Shown one piece after another: positions 17,885 to 27,430 of a stretch of DNA of 64,000 bases. How positions within the stretch are numbered: the stretch's first letter is position 1; every line of letters begins with the position of its first letter. The translations under genes were made by a program, and so were the position numbers. The notes beneath the pieces were generated by a model. That model searched no databases, was not told where the DNA came from, and worked only from the letters and a program-made list of their open reading frames with translations. This stretch comes from Pseudorhodobacter sp. PARRP1 (GTDB taxonomy: Bacteria > Pseudomonadota > Alphaproteobacteria > Rhodobacterales > Rhodobacteraceae), in NCBI GenBank assembly GCA_002256245.1, contig NKIU01000002.1, positions 558,001 through 622,000 on the forward strand, read 5' to 3'.

Positions 17885-17886
17885 GG

Positions 17887-18034
17887 ACTGCCCCCCTCAG
17901 GCGGCTCCCACCCGCCCACCCCGCCGCCTTCGGGGGGCAGTTTGGGGTGGCGGAGGTGCTGCGCTGGCATTGGCGGGTTCGGATATGCTGGGGCGGTGGA
18001 GCCTCCGGCGGGAGTACTTATGGCCAATGTGAAG
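17887..18034 (+). repeat. Dispersed intergenic repeat, degenerate mosaic copy
   Basis: Inverted arms ACTGCCCCCCTCAGGCGGC / GCCGCCTTCGGGGGGCAGT (17887-17941), then GCCTCCGGCGGGAGTACTTATGGCCAATGTGAAG (18001-18034). Confidence 0.7.
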
Positions 18035-18044
18035 GGGTTTTTGG

Positions 18045-18398
18045 ATGATTGCGCAGGTGTTGGTCGGACTGATTGCGGCGCTGCATCTTTATATTCTGGT
18101 GCTGGAGATGTTTCTCTGGCAGGCGCCGCGCACGCGGGCGGTGTTTGGCACTTCGGCGGAATTTGCGTCGCAAACCAAGGTGTTGGCGGCCAATCAGGGG
18201 CTTTACAACGGATTTCTGGCGGCGGGGTTGGTTTGGGCGTTGTGGCTGGGGGCCGAGGGGCGCGGGGTGGCGTTGTTTTTCCTGGGATGCGTGCTGGTGG
18301 CGGGGATTTATGGCGCGGTTACAGTATCGCGGCGGATTTTGTTTGTGCAGGCGGTGCCAAGCGCGCTGGCGATTGCGGCGGTTTTGCTGGGGGTTTGA
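18045..18398 (+). CDS. DUF1304 membrane protein
   Basis: VLVGLIAALHLYILVLEMFLWQAPRTRAVFGTSAEFASQTKVLAANQGLYNGFLAAGL. Confidence 0.88.
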   Translation: MIAQVLVGLIAALHLYILVLEMFLWQAPRTRAVFGTSAEFASQTKVLAANQGLYNGFLAAGLVWALWLGAEGRGVALFFLGCVLVAGIYGAVTVSRRILFVQAVPSALAIAAVLLGV

Positions 18399-18432
18399 GG
18401 GGGATACAACGGCGACCAGCCGGTGCGTGTCT

Positions 18433-18834
18433 TCAGACAGACATCAAGCCCCACAGGTAAAAACCCCAATATTCCAGCAAGACCAGACAGGCGAGCGCAG
18501 CAAAGGTGGATGCAAAGATCGGTGGGTCAAATTTGAAGGTCAGCGCCAAACCAAACAAAATCGCCATCGGACTCAAACCCAACGAAATTGCGCCTCCGAC
18601 AAGGATGCCAAAACTTAACGCTGTAAAGGCGTTGGTCACAGTTATCGCGATGTTTTCGTAAAGATTTGGAATATAAAGCACGGCTGTTTGGCTAACGCTG
18701 TCAAATGTGACACCGTTGTCGCCGGGTGGTCCTTGCAACAGTCCAAATGCGATGTTGCCGACAGTAAAGATCAATACGGCGAATAATACTGACCGCAACC
18801 GACATATCGCAGCTAGGACTGATCTGGCTATCAC
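18433..18834 (-). CDS. Hypothetical membrane protein
   Basis: 133-aa ORF with several hydrophobic segments; no family recognised. Confidence 0.55.
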   Translation of the reverse strand: MIARSVLAAICRLRSVLFAVLIFTVGNIAFGLLQGPPGDNGVTFDSVSQTAVLYIPNLYENIAITVTNAFTALSFGILVGGAISLGLSPMAILFGLALTFKFDPPIFASTFAALACLVLLEYWGFYLWGLMSV

Positions 18835-18895
18835 GGGAGTGTCGCGGAGCGAAGCTTGATCGGTTGGTGGTTTAAGTTGCAGGCGGGCACCTTGC

Positions 18896-19903
18896 TCAGC
18901 CCCCTGTATGGCTCATGTGCCTTGTCATCTGGCCTTTCACCACCTGCCGGGTGTAGTCGAAATCATGGCCTTTGGGTTTGTGGGCGATGGCTGCGCGGAT
19001 GGCTTGGCGCAGGGCGGTGTCATCGGGGCTGGCGCGAAGCGGCGCGCGCAGGTCGGCCATGTCTTCCTGGCCGAGGCACATGTAAAGCTCTCCGGTGCAG
19101 GTGAGGCGGACGCGGTTGCAGCTTTCGCAGAAATTATGCGTCAGGGGCGTGATGAAGCCTATGCGTTGGCCGGTCTCGGCCAGCCGGACATAGCGGGCGG
19201 GGCCGCCGGTTTGGTCGGGCAGGTCTTGCAGCGTGTAGCGGGTGGCGAGTTGCGCGCGCAGGTCTTTGAGCGGCCAGTATTGGTCAAGCCGTTGCGCCTC
19301 GCCCATGTCGCCCATCGGCATCACCTCGATGAAGGTGAGGTCGTGATTTTCGGCGGCGCACCAATCGGTTAGGCGGAAAAGTTCATCCTCGTTGAAGCCT
19401 TTCAGCGCCACGGCGTTGATCTTGACGGCAAGGCCCGCTTCCTTCGCGGCCGCGATACCGTCGAGCACTTGTGACAGGCGACCCCAGCGGGTGATTTCGG
19501 CGAATTTCTGCGCATCCAGCGTGTCGAGCGAGACGTTGATGCGTTTGACACCGCAGGCGGCAAGGTCTTGGGCATATTTGCGCAACTGGCTGCCGTTGGT
19601 GGTCAGCGTCAGTTCTTTCAGCTTGCCGCTGGCGAGGTGGCGCGACATCGCCTCGAAAAACGTCATGATGCCTTTGCGCACCAAAGGCTCGCCGCCGGTG
19701 ATGCGCAGTTTTTCGACGCCCAGAGCGATGAAATTGCTGCACAAACGGTCGAGTTCTTCCAGCGTCAGCAATTCGGCTTTCGGCAAAAACGTCATGTGTT
19801 CGGTCATGCAATAGGCGCAGCGAAAATCGCAGCGGTCGGTGACCGAAACGCGCAGGTAAGAAATTGCGCGGGCGAACGGGTCTATCAGGGGCATCTCGGA
19901 CAT
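18896..19903 (-). CDS. moaA: GTP 3',8-cyclase (molybdenum cofactor biosynthesis)
   Basis: [43 protein letters not shown]...[14 protein letters not shown]...[22 protein letters not shown]. Confidence 0.97.
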   Translation of the reverse strand: MSEMPLIDPFARAISYLRVSVTDRCDFRCAYCMTEHMTFLPKAELLTLEELDRLCSNFIALGVEKLRITGGEPLVRKGIMTFFEAMSRHLASGKLKELTLTTNGSQLRKYAQDLAACGVKRINVSLDTLDAQKFAEITRWGRLSQVLDGIAAAKEAGLAVKINAVALKGFNEDELFRLTDWCAAENHDLTFIEVMPMGDMGEAQRLDQYWPLKDLRAQLATRYTLQDLPDQTGGPARYVRLAETGQRIGFITPLTHNFCESCNRVRLTCTGELYMCLGQEDMADLRAPLRASPDDTALRQAIRAAIAHKPKGHDFDYTRQVVKGQMTRHMSHTGG

Positions 19904-19988
19904 GAGCCTAAGGTAGGCGTCGGCGGTGGGCGGGACAAGGTGGAATGCGACGGTTGTATGCGCGGGGGCGTCGCGCTATCTTTGGGCC

Positions 19989-20441
19989 ATGATGCGGATG
20001 AACATGATCTTTCTGAGTGCGGTGCTGGGCCTTGCGGGCTGCGCCATGATGCAACCCAAAACGGCACCTGCGCCCGAGGTGGAGGCTGCCAGTGCGGCAC
20101 CGATGGGCCGCCCGGTGATCGGGGCGGGCACCTCTGCGGCAGCGTTGGACACCACCAGTGCGGCCGAACGTGCAGCGGCGGTGGCGGCCAAGCCCGCGGG
20201 CGGTGAGCGGGCGTTGGGCACGGCTGTGGTGGCACTTGGCAGCCCTGCCGAGCAAGGTCTGTGGGTGAAATCGCCGCTGGTCACGGTGAAGGGCAAGGGC
20301 CGGGTGGTGACAGCGGGCGGGGCCTCGGTTGCGGTGGATCTGCTGCCCGGAAGCGGCGCTGCATCGCTTTCGCTGGCGGCGTTCCGGGCGTTGGGGCTGG
20401 GGTTGACCGATTTGCCAGAGGTCACGATCTACGCCGAGTGA
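19989..20441 (+). CDS. Hypothetical lipoprotein
   Basis: Lipobox-like MIFLSAVLGLAGCAMM; no recognised domain. Confidence 0.7.
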   Translation: MMRMNMIFLSAVLGLAGCAMMQPKTAPAPEVEAASAAPMGRPVIGAGTSAAALDTTSAAERAAAVAAKPAGGERALGTAVVALGSPAEQGLWVKSPLVTVKGKGRVVTAGGASVAVDLLPGSGAASLSLAAFRALGLGLTDLPEVTIYAE

Positions 20442-20444
20442 CGT

Positions 20445-20509
20445 CAGGGGCATTCTGCCCCTCGGCGCGATGCGCCTTACCCCTGAGGATATTTTTGCAG
20501 ATTGGATGA
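20445..20509 (+). repeat. Dispersed intergenic repeat, mosaic copy
   Basis: CAGGGGCATTCTGCCCCTCGGCGCGATGCGCCTTACCCCTGAGGATATTTTTGCAGATTGGATGA; same module order as 7503-7564. Confidence 0.75.
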
Positions 20510-20519
20510 CCAGAATCGG

Positions 20520-21200
20520 TCAGCCCAGATATTGCGCGGCTTCCTTGCGGGCGAAGGTTTTCATCCGCTCGCCGTGCGCGTCAAGGAATGCTGCGGTGCG
20601 GGCGGGGTCGTGTTTTGACAGATCGCGCAGCCACCACGCCACGGCTTTCTGGATGAACCAATCCTTGTCGTCGATATAGACGGCGGCCCAGCCCAGCACG
20701 CGGTCGCGGATGTCCAACTCGAACGGTTTGGGGAAGTTCTGCTTGGTGAAGGGCAGGGTGGCGACCAAGGCCGCGCGGCGGGTCCACATGTTTTCCGAGG
20801 TGGTCCAAGCTTCGACGGTATCAATCCGCGCCGGGTCGGCGGTGATGCGCTTTTGGGCGGCGATGCAGACGGTGTCGGCGATGGCCCAGGCGTCAAACTG
20901 CGGCACCCAGTGGCAGATCAGATCCCAGGCGGCGGTGTCGGGTTTGATGCGGGCTTGGGTCAGGAGTTTGGCGGCGGCGATGCGGGCGTCGTGGATGTCG
21001 CTTTCCCACAGGTCGGCCGCGAGTTGGATGCGGTCATCAAGCGCAAGTTCAGCGCGCCATGCGGTGGTCAGTTCTTCGATCTGCGGCACTTTCAGGCCAA
21101 GGTAGCGCCGGTCGGCCTTGTGATAGGCCTGCGCCGCCGCAACCTCGGGGATGTTTTCCTGCGCAACAAGTGCTGCCAGTGCCTGCGCCGCGGTGAGCAT
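20520..21200 (-). CDS. DNA alkylation repair (AlkD-like HEAT repeat) protein
   Basis: AYHKADRRYLGLKVPQIEELTTAW...LWESDIHDARIAAAKLL...WTTSENMWTRRAALVATLPFTK...DKDWFIQKAVAWWLRDLSKHDP. Confidence 0.88.
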   Translation of the reverse strand: MLTAAQALAALVAQENIPEVAAAQAYHKADRRYLGLKVPQIEELTTAWRAELALDDRIQLAADLWESDIHDARIAAAKLLTQARIKPDTAAWDLICHWVPQFDAWAIADTVCIAAQKRITADPARIDTVEAWTTSENMWTRRAALVATLPFTKQNFPKPFELDIRDRVLGWAAVYIDDKDWFIQKAVAWWLRDLSKHDPARTAAFLDAHGERMKTFARKEAAQYLG

Positions 21201-21204
21201 CGGA

Positions 21205-21738
21205 TTATCCTTGGATGATGAACTTCACCGTTCCTACCGGAATTCCAAGGCGGGACACAACCGCATCATTCACGATGCGGCCTTTGTCGGCACGATAGAT
21301 CACATCTTGAAACCCCAGCCGGGTGACGCCGGAAAGCGATTTGAAATCAGCCGTATAGGCCAGCCGCACCACGCCGTTTTCTTCGGTGACGATGGCATGG
21401 CCCACGGTGTCATCGCGCCGCCCGATCCACCCACCTGCGGCTTGGCGGTCAAACACCCAAGTCAGTTGGTCTTTCTGGCCGTCGTCGTAGACGAAATCCT
21501 CGACCACGGTCAGGCGGGTGCCCGAGCGGCTGAGTTTGCCGTGCAGGCGCGCGGTGAAGCGGCGCTCTGCGCCGGTCAGCGTGACCCGAAACAGGCCGGT
21601 GCCGGTTTTACGGCCCAGGAAGGCTTGGTCCAGCGTCAGTTGCGGGCTGGCACCTTGGGGGGCGGGCGGAAGGGTGCTGCAACCGGCAAGGGCGAGGCCA
21701 CCGATCAGAAAAAGACGACGATCCATCACAGGCTCCAT
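21205..21738 (-). CDS. DUF3833-family lipoprotein
   Basis: RRLFLIGGLALAGCST lipobox; LTLDQAFLGRKTGTGLFRVTLTGAERRFTARLHGK...LTVVEDFVYDDGQ. Confidence 0.82.
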   Translation of the reverse strand: MEPVMDRRLFLIGGLALAGCSTLPPAPQGASPQLTLDQAFLGRKTGTGLFRVTLTGAERRFTARLHGKLSRSGTRLTVVEDFVYDDGQKDQLTWVFDRQAAGGWIGRRDDTVGHAIVTEENGVVRLAYTADFKSLSGVTRLGFQDVIYRADKGRIVNDAVVSRLGIPVGTVKFIIQG

Positions 21739-21767
21739 ATCTGGGGACTGTTGGGATATAAGCCGGG

Positions 21768-23582
21768 TTATTCGACAGTCACGGATTTCGCCAGATTTCG
21801 CGGCTGATCGACATCGGTGCCTTTTGCGATCGCGGTGTGATAGGCCAGCAGTTGCGCAGGGACCGCATAAAGGATCGGCGCGAAAGCGTCGGAGACTGCG
21901 GGCATGGTGATGGTGCGCCAGCAGTCCATGCCAGCCTCGGCAATGCCTTGCGCGTCGGAAATCAGCAGAACCTTGCCGTGGCGGGCCATCACCTCTTGCA
22001 TGTTCGAGACGGTTTTCTCGAACAAAGGATCGCGGGGGGCCAGCACGATCACCGGGACTTGCGGCGAGATCAGCGCGATGGGGCCGTGTTTCAACTCGCC
22101 CGATGCATAACCTTCGGCGTGGATGTAGCTGATTTCTTTCAGCTTTAGCGCACCTTCAAGCGCCAGCGGGAACATCGCACCGCGGCCAAGGAACAGCACG
22201 TCTTGCGCTTCGGACAACTCCTCGGCGATGGCGGCGATGGTGGTGGAAAGTGCCAGCGCGTGGTTCATCAGGCCGGGGAGTGCGGCGAGATCAGACAGGT
22301 GTCCGGCGAGGGTTTCAGGTGTCAGGCGGCCACGATCTACGGCGGCTTTCAGGGCCAGCAGGGCGAGCGTGGTCAACTGACAGGTGAAGGCCTTGGTCGA
22401 GGCCACGCCGACCTCAATCCCCGCCATGATCGGCAGCGCCAGATCGGCCTCGCGCGCGATGGAGGAGGTGGGGACGTTGACCACAGCCACGATCTTGGCG
22501 ACCTTATGCTGGGTGTAGCGCAGGGCTGCGAGGGTGTCGGCGGTCTCACCCGATTGGCTGACGAACAGCGCCCATTGGTTGGGCGACAGCGGCGGTTCGC
22601 GGTAGCGGAATTCGGACGCGATGTCGATTTCGACCGGCAGGCCCGCGATTTGTTCGAACCAGTATTTCGCGACATGGCAGGCATAGCTGGCGGTGCCGCA
22701 GGCAACCATGGTGAGGCGATCAACGGCGGTGAAATCAACCTCGGCCGGCAGTTGCAGGGTGCCGCTTTGGACATAACGGCGCAGGGCGTCGGCGATCACC
22801 ACGGGTTGTTCGGCGATTTCTTTCGCCATGAAATGCTTGTAGCCGGCCTTTTCGATGCGGGTAGCATCAACCTGAATGCGCGCCTCGGCCCGATTGGCGA
22901 GGCGGTCTTGCGCGTCGTAGATCACAGCGCCCGCGCGGGTGACAACCGCCCAATCGCCTTCCTCAAGGTAGGTGATGCGGTCGGTCATCGGGGCCAGTGC
23001 GATGGCGTCGGAGCCCACAAACATCTCACCTTCCCCATGACCGATGGCCAGCGGCGAGCCTTTGCGGGCGGCGATGATCAGATCATCCTCGCCATCAAAC
23101 AGGAAGCACAGCGCGAAGGCACCGTGCAAGCGGTGCAGGGTTTGGCGCGCGGCCTCAATGGGGGTGGCACCGCGCTGGATGAAAAGATGCGCCAGAAGGG
23201 CGATGGTTTCGGTGTCGGTTTGGGATTCTTGCGTCAGGCCCGCTTCGGCCAGTTCGGCCCGCAATTCGCGGAAATTCTCGATGATACCGTTGTGCACGAC
23301 GGCGACGGGGCCGGAGCGGTGCGGGTGGGCGTTGGTGGTGGTGGCAGCACCATGCGTGGCCCAACGGGTGTGGCCGATGCCCGCTTTGCCGGCAAGCGGT
23401 TCGTGCACCAAGAGATCGGACAGGTTCACCAGCTTGCCCACCGCGCGGCGGCGGTCGAGTTTGCCCTTGTTTACCGTCGCGATCCCGGCGCTGTCATAGC
23501 CGCGATATTCCAGCCGCTTGAGGGATTCGACCAGCAGGGGGGCTGCTTCGTGATTGCCCAGAACGCCAACAATTCCACACAT
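21768..23582 (-). CDS. glmS: Glutamine--fructose-6-phosphate aminotransferase (isomerizing)
   Basis: MCGIVGVLGNHEAAPLLVESLKRLEYRGYDSAGIA...ending QPRNLAKSVTVE. Confidence 0.98.
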   Translation of the reverse strand: MCGIVGVLGNHEAAPLLVESLKRLEYRGYDSAGIATVNKGKLDRRRAVGKLVNLSDLLVHEPLAGKAGIGHTRWATHGAATTTNAHPHRSGPVAVVHNGIIENFRELRAELAEAGLTQESQTDTETIALLAHLFIQRGATPIEAARQTLHRLHGAFALCFLFDGEDDLIIAARKGSPLAIGHGEGEMFVGSDAIALAPMTDRITYLEEGDWAVVTRAGAVIYDAQDRLANRAEARIQVDATRIEKAGYKHFMAKEIAEQPVVIADALRRYVQSGTLQLPAEVDFTAVDRLTMVACGTASYACHVAKYWFEQIAGLPVEIDIASEFRYREPPLSPNQWALFVSQSGETADTLAALRYTQHKVAKIVAVVNVPTSSIAREADLALPIMAGIEVGVASTKAFTCQLTTLALLALKAAVDRGRLTPETLAGHLSDLAALPGLMNHALALSTTIAAIAEELSEAQDVLFLGRGAMFPLALEGALKLKEISYIHAEGYASGELKHGPIALISPQVPVIVLAPRDPLFEKTVSNMQEVMARHGKVLLISDAQGIAEAGMDCWRTITMPAVSDAFAPILYAVPAQLLAYHTAIAKGTDVDQPRNLAKSVTVE

Positions 23583-24932
23583 TTACGACTTCCCTTTCGC
23601 GGCCTTGATGGCTTTGAGACGGGCCATCAGCTTGGTGGCAAGGCCCGGTTTGTTGACTTGCTTGGCGCGGCCCAAGGCGAGGGCTTCATCGGGGACATTT
23701 TCGGTGATCACGGAACCCGAGGCGGTCAGCGCATCATTGCCCACGGTGACGGGGGCGACCAGCATGGTATCCGAGCCGATGAAGGCGCGTTTGCCGATGC
23801 GGGTGCGGTGCTTCATCACGCCGTCGTAGTTGCAGGTGACGGTGCCTGCGCCGATGTTGGTAAACTCGCCGATGTCAGCATCGCCGATATAGCTGAGGTG
23901 GCCGACCTTGACGCCTTCGTCGAGGATGGCGTTCTTGATCTCGACAAAGTTGCCGACGTGGACGTCTTCAGCCAGTTCTGCGCCGGGGCGCAGGCGGGCG
24001 AAGGGGCCAACGGTCGCGCCGCGGCTGATATGGCAGCCTTCAAGGTGGCAAAAGGCTTTCACCTCGGCCCCGGATTCGACGGTGACTTTGGTTCCGAAGA
24101 TAACGTTGGGGCCGATGATGGCGTCGCGGCCGATGTGGGTATCCAGCGCGAAGAACACGGTTTCGGGCGCGGTGAGGGTGACGCCGTTTTCCAAGGCCTC
24201 GGCGCGGGCGCGCGATTGGAAGGCGCCCTCGGCCTCGGCCAGTTGCGCGCGGGTGTTGACGCCCATGGTCTCGGCCTCGTCGCAGATCACCACGCCCGCC
24301 GACAGCCCTTGCGCGCGGGCGATCTGCACGATGTCGGTCAGGTAGAATTCGGCGGCGGCGTTGGCGTTGCCGACTTCGGCGATCAGATCGAACAGCGTCT
24401 TCGCCGAAGCGCAGATTACACCCGAGTTGCAGAGGGTTATGCGGCGTTCTTCATCCGAGGCGTCTTTGTATTCGACGATCTTCTCAAGCTCTTTATCGCG
24501 GGCCACCAGCCTGCCATAGCGGCCCGGATCTTTCGCCTGAAACCCCAGCACCACCACCGAATGGCGGGCGCGGGCGTGCAGCATGGCCTCTAGCGTTTCG
24601 GGGCGGATGAAGGGGGTGTCGCCGTAAAGCACGATGGCCTCGCCCGCGAAGTCTTTCAGCAAAGGCGCTGCCATATCAACCGCATGGGCAGTGCCAAGTT
24701 GCGGGTCTTGCAGCACACATTCCACCGATGGGTCAAAGGCCTCGGCCGATTTGGCGACCGCTGCGGCCTCGTGCCCGGTGACGACGACGATGCGCGCAGG
24801 CTCCAGACTGCGGGCGGCGGTCAGGGCGTGGTGCAGCAGGGGCGCGGCGGCTATGTGGTGCAGCACCTTCGGGGTGTCGGAGTTCATCCGGCTGCCCATG
24901 CCTGCGGCCAAAATGATGAAGGATACTGCCAT
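23583..24932 (-). CDS. glmU: Bifunctional UDP-GlcNAc diphosphorylase / GlcN-1-P N-acetyltransferase
   Basis: [24 protein letters not shown]...left-handed beta helix...[29 protein letters not shown]. Confidence 0.98.
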   Translation of the reverse strand: MAVSFIILAAGMGSRMNSDTPKVLHHIAAAPLLHHALTAARSLEPARIVVVTGHEAAAVAKSAEAFDPSVECVLQDPQLGTAHAVDMAAPLLKDFAGEAIVLYGDTPFIRPETLEAMLHARARHSVVVLGFQAKDPGRYGRLVARDKELEKIVEYKDASDEERRITLCNSGVICASAKTLFDLIAEVGNANAAAEFYLTDIVQIARAQGLSAGVVICDEAETMGVNTRAQLAEAEGAFQSRARAEALENGVTLTAPETVFFALDTHIGRDAIIGPNVIFGTKVTVESGAEVKAFCHLEGCHISRGATVGPFARLRPGAELAEDVHVGNFVEIKNAILDEGVKVGHLSYIGDADIGEFTNIGAGTVTCNYDGVMKHRTRIGKRAFIGSDTMLVAPVTVGNDALTASGSVITENVPDEALALGRAKQVNKPGLATKLMARLKAIKAAKGKS

Positions 24933-25015
24933 GACGCCTCTTTCTTTTCGTTGCCGCCCGTTTTACCCCGGATCAGCCGGGCCGCAAGGGGTGGTTCTTC
25001 ACGCAAGGTTACATA

Positions 25016-25678
25016 ATGAAAACGGTGGTGTTTGATCTGGATGGCACGCTGGCCGATACCAGTGCCGATTTGCTGGCGGCGGCGAATGCGTGTTTCGTGC
25101 AAATGGGGCATGGCGTGGTGCTGGACGGGCGCGACACGCTGACGGCCTTTCACGGCGGGCGGGCGATGCTGCGGGCGGGGTTTGACCGGCTGGGGGTGGC
25201 CTATTCCGAGGCGGATATTGCGGCGCAGTACCCGGTTTTGCTCAGCGCCTATGCCGACGGCATTGATGTGCACACAAAGATGTATCCGGGGGCGGTGGCG
25301 GCGGTTGAGGCCTTGTTGGCGGCCGGGTATCGCACCGCGATTTGCACCAACAAGCCCGAGGCGCTGGCGGTGGAATTGGTGCGGCGCCTGGGGATTGCAC
25401 CGCTGTTTGGGGCCTTGGTGGGGGCGGACACTTTGCCCGTGCGCAAGCCCGATCCGGCGCCATATGTCGAGGTGGTGCGGCGGGTTGGCGGTGACGTGGG
25501 GCGGTCGATGCTGATTGGCGACACCGAGACTGACCGCAAAACCGGCCTTGCGGTGGGAGTTCCGGTGGCGCTGGTGACATTCGGGCCAGAGGGCGCGGGG
25601 GTATCTCGGTTGCAGCCAGAGGCGCTGCTGGATCGATATGAGGATTTGCCGGGGTTGGTGGCAAGGTTATTGGGTTAG
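25016..25678 (+). CDS. gph: Phosphoglycolate phosphatase-like HAD hydrolase
   Basis: VVFDLDGTLADTSADLLAAAN...AICTNKPEALA...VRKPDPAPY...MLIGDTETDRKTG. Confidence 0.88.
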   Translation: MKTVVFDLDGTLADTSADLLAAANACFVQMGHGVVLDGRDTLTAFHGGRAMLRAGFDRLGVAYSEADIAAQYPVLLSAYADGIDVHTKMYPGAVAAVEALLAAGYRTAICTNKPEALAVELVRRLGIAPLFGALVGADTLPVRKPDPAPYVEVVRRVGGDVGRSMLIGDTETDRKTGLAVGVPVALVTFGPEGAGVSRLQPEALLDRYEDLPGLVARLLG

Positions 25679-26038
25679 GAATTCGCGCTGGCACCATTTC
25701 GAAGTCGATAGGAACTCATGGACAAGTTGCTCGCCGCTGCGGGTGCGTAAAATCTTTGCACCGCGTTGGCTCAGCGCGCGATGCTTTTCGGCTTCGGTGC
25801 CGGGAAGCTGGTCGAGGATGATTTTGGCAACCAAGAAAGACTCCTGCGCCTCGGCGTTCGTCATGCGCCCGGCCTTCTCCAGCACCAGAACCACCACCCC
25901 GAACATAGCCGCACAATGCAAGCCCTGCGCATCGCGGCCCTGATAGGTGATGTCGGCTTGCGCGCTGGTGGCGAGGGCCACGCACAGGGCGGTGGTCTGG
26001 ATCAGGCGGCGCATGCGGGCTCCATTTTGGCAAGGCAT
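25667..26038 (-). CDS. Hypothetical periplasmic protein
   Basis: Signal peptide MRRLIQTTALCVALATSAQA; convergent with gph and overlapping its 3' end. Confidence 0.7.
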   Translation of the reverse strand: MPCQNGARMRRLIQTTALCVALATSAQADITYQGRDAQGLHCAAMFGVVVLVLEKAGRMTNAEAQESFLVAKIILDQLPGTEAEKHRALSQRGAKILRTRSGEQLVHEFLSTSKWCQREFLTQ

Positions 26039-26209
26039 GGCGGCAGCCTAGCGCAGAGAGCCGGGGATAGCGCGTGGTTTTTTGGGGCCTGCCGTTTGCC
26101 CCCGTGGTGCAGATTTGTGGGGATGGCACGCGGGCGCGCAAGATGCTGTGGCCCAAGGCACTGTCCAAGCCGGTTTGACACTATCGGGGCCGCGACCTAG
26201 TTTGCGGGC

Positions 26210-27430
26210 ATGACAAAAGCCCCCTCCCGCCATGCCATCATCTTTGTGTTGCTGTGCGTTCTGTTGGACATGATCGGCTTTGGCCTGATCATCCCGGTGC
26301 TGCCGCAACTGATCGAGCAGGTGGGGCAGGTTGATCTTTCCGAAGCGGCGGTGATCGGCGGCTGGATGTTTTTCGCCTTCTCGATGGCGCAGTTTGCGTT
26401 CAGCCCGCTGATGGGCAACCTTTCCGATCGCTTTGGCCGCCGCCCGCTGCTGTTGCTGGCGATTGCGGGGCTGGGGTTGGACAATCTGTTGCAGGGGTTG
26501 GCGCCGACGCTGATCTGGCTGTTTGTCGGCCGGGTGATTGCCGGGGTGTGCGGATCAAGCTGGGTGATTGCCAATGCGTTCATCACCGACATCACCGCCC
26601 CCGAGGAGCGCGCGAAGTATTTCGGCATGATGGGCGGCGCGTTCGGGCTGGGCTTTGTGCTGGGGCCGGCCTTGGGCGGGGTGCTGGGCGAGTTTGGGCC
26701 GCGCGTGCCGTTCTTTGTGGCGGCGGGGATTTCGGGGCTGAATTTCATCTATGGCTGGTTCGTGCTGCCCGAGACTTTGGCCCCGCAGAACCGCCGCGCG
26801 TTCAGCCTTGCACGCTCGAACCCCTTGGGCGCGTTCAAGGTGTTTCGCAGCTATCACGGCGTGGTGCCGATGTGCGCGGTGCTGTTTGCATTTTTCTTTT
26901 TCACCAGCGTCTATCCCGCGATCTGGCCCTATTGGGGGATGGCGAAATTTGGCTGGTCGCCTGCGATGGTGGGGGTGACGCTGGCGGTGTTTGGCATCGT
27001 GATGGCGGGGTTTCAGGGCGGGTTGACCGGCGTTGGGGTGACGTGGTTTGGCGAGCGCAATCTGGCGCTGATCGGGCTGGTCTCGGCGCTGATCGCGGCG
27101 GCGGGCTATGGCGTGGCGGGGTCGCTGACGGTGGTTGTGGTGTTGATGATCGTGCATGGGCCGGAAGGTTTTGTGCATCCGATGCTGACCGCGATGATGA
27201 CCAAAGCGGTGCCCGATGATGCGCAGGGCGAATTGCAGGGTGGCATTTCGGCGATTATGAACGTGGCGATGTTGGCGGGCACGGTGTTTTTTAGCCAGAT
27301 ATTCGGATATTTCATGGCTCCGGGGGGCTGGCAATCGCCGGATGTGGCGTTCTTTGTGGCGGGGGCGGGGATGGCGGCCACGCTGGTGTTGTTCGTGCTG
27401 ATCGTGCCGGGTGAGGAGAAAAGGTTATGA
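26210..27430 (+). CDS. MFS transporter, TetA/TCR-like
   Basis: LLDMIGFGLIIPVLPQLIEQ...SPLMGNLSDRFGRRPLLLLAIAGLGLD... Confidence 0.92.
   Translation: MTKAPSRHAIIFVLLCVLLDMIGFGLIIPVLPQLIEQVGQVDLSEAAVIGGWMFFAFSMAQFAFSPLMGNLSDRFGRRPLLLLAIAGLGLDNLLQGLAPTLIWLFVGRVIAGVCGSSWVIANAFITDITAPEERAKYFGMMGGAFGLGFVLGPALGGVLGEFGPRVPFFVAAGISGLNFIYGWFVLPETLAPQNRRAFSLARSNPLGAFKVFRSYHGVVPMCAVLFAFFFFTSVYPAIWPYWGMAKFGWSPAMVGVTLAVFGIVMAGFQGGLTGVGVTWFGERNLALIGLVSALIAAAGYGVAGSLTVVVVLMIVHGPEGFVHPMLTAMMTKAVPDDAQGELQGGISAIMNVAMLAGTVFFSQIFGYFMAPGGWQSPDVAFFVAGAGMAATLVLFVLIVPGEEKRL

Noticed and set aside
22203-24593. 796-aa + strand ORF opposite glmS and glmU
   Set aside because: Spans the antisense of two essential genes; a codon-bias artefact with no family signature.
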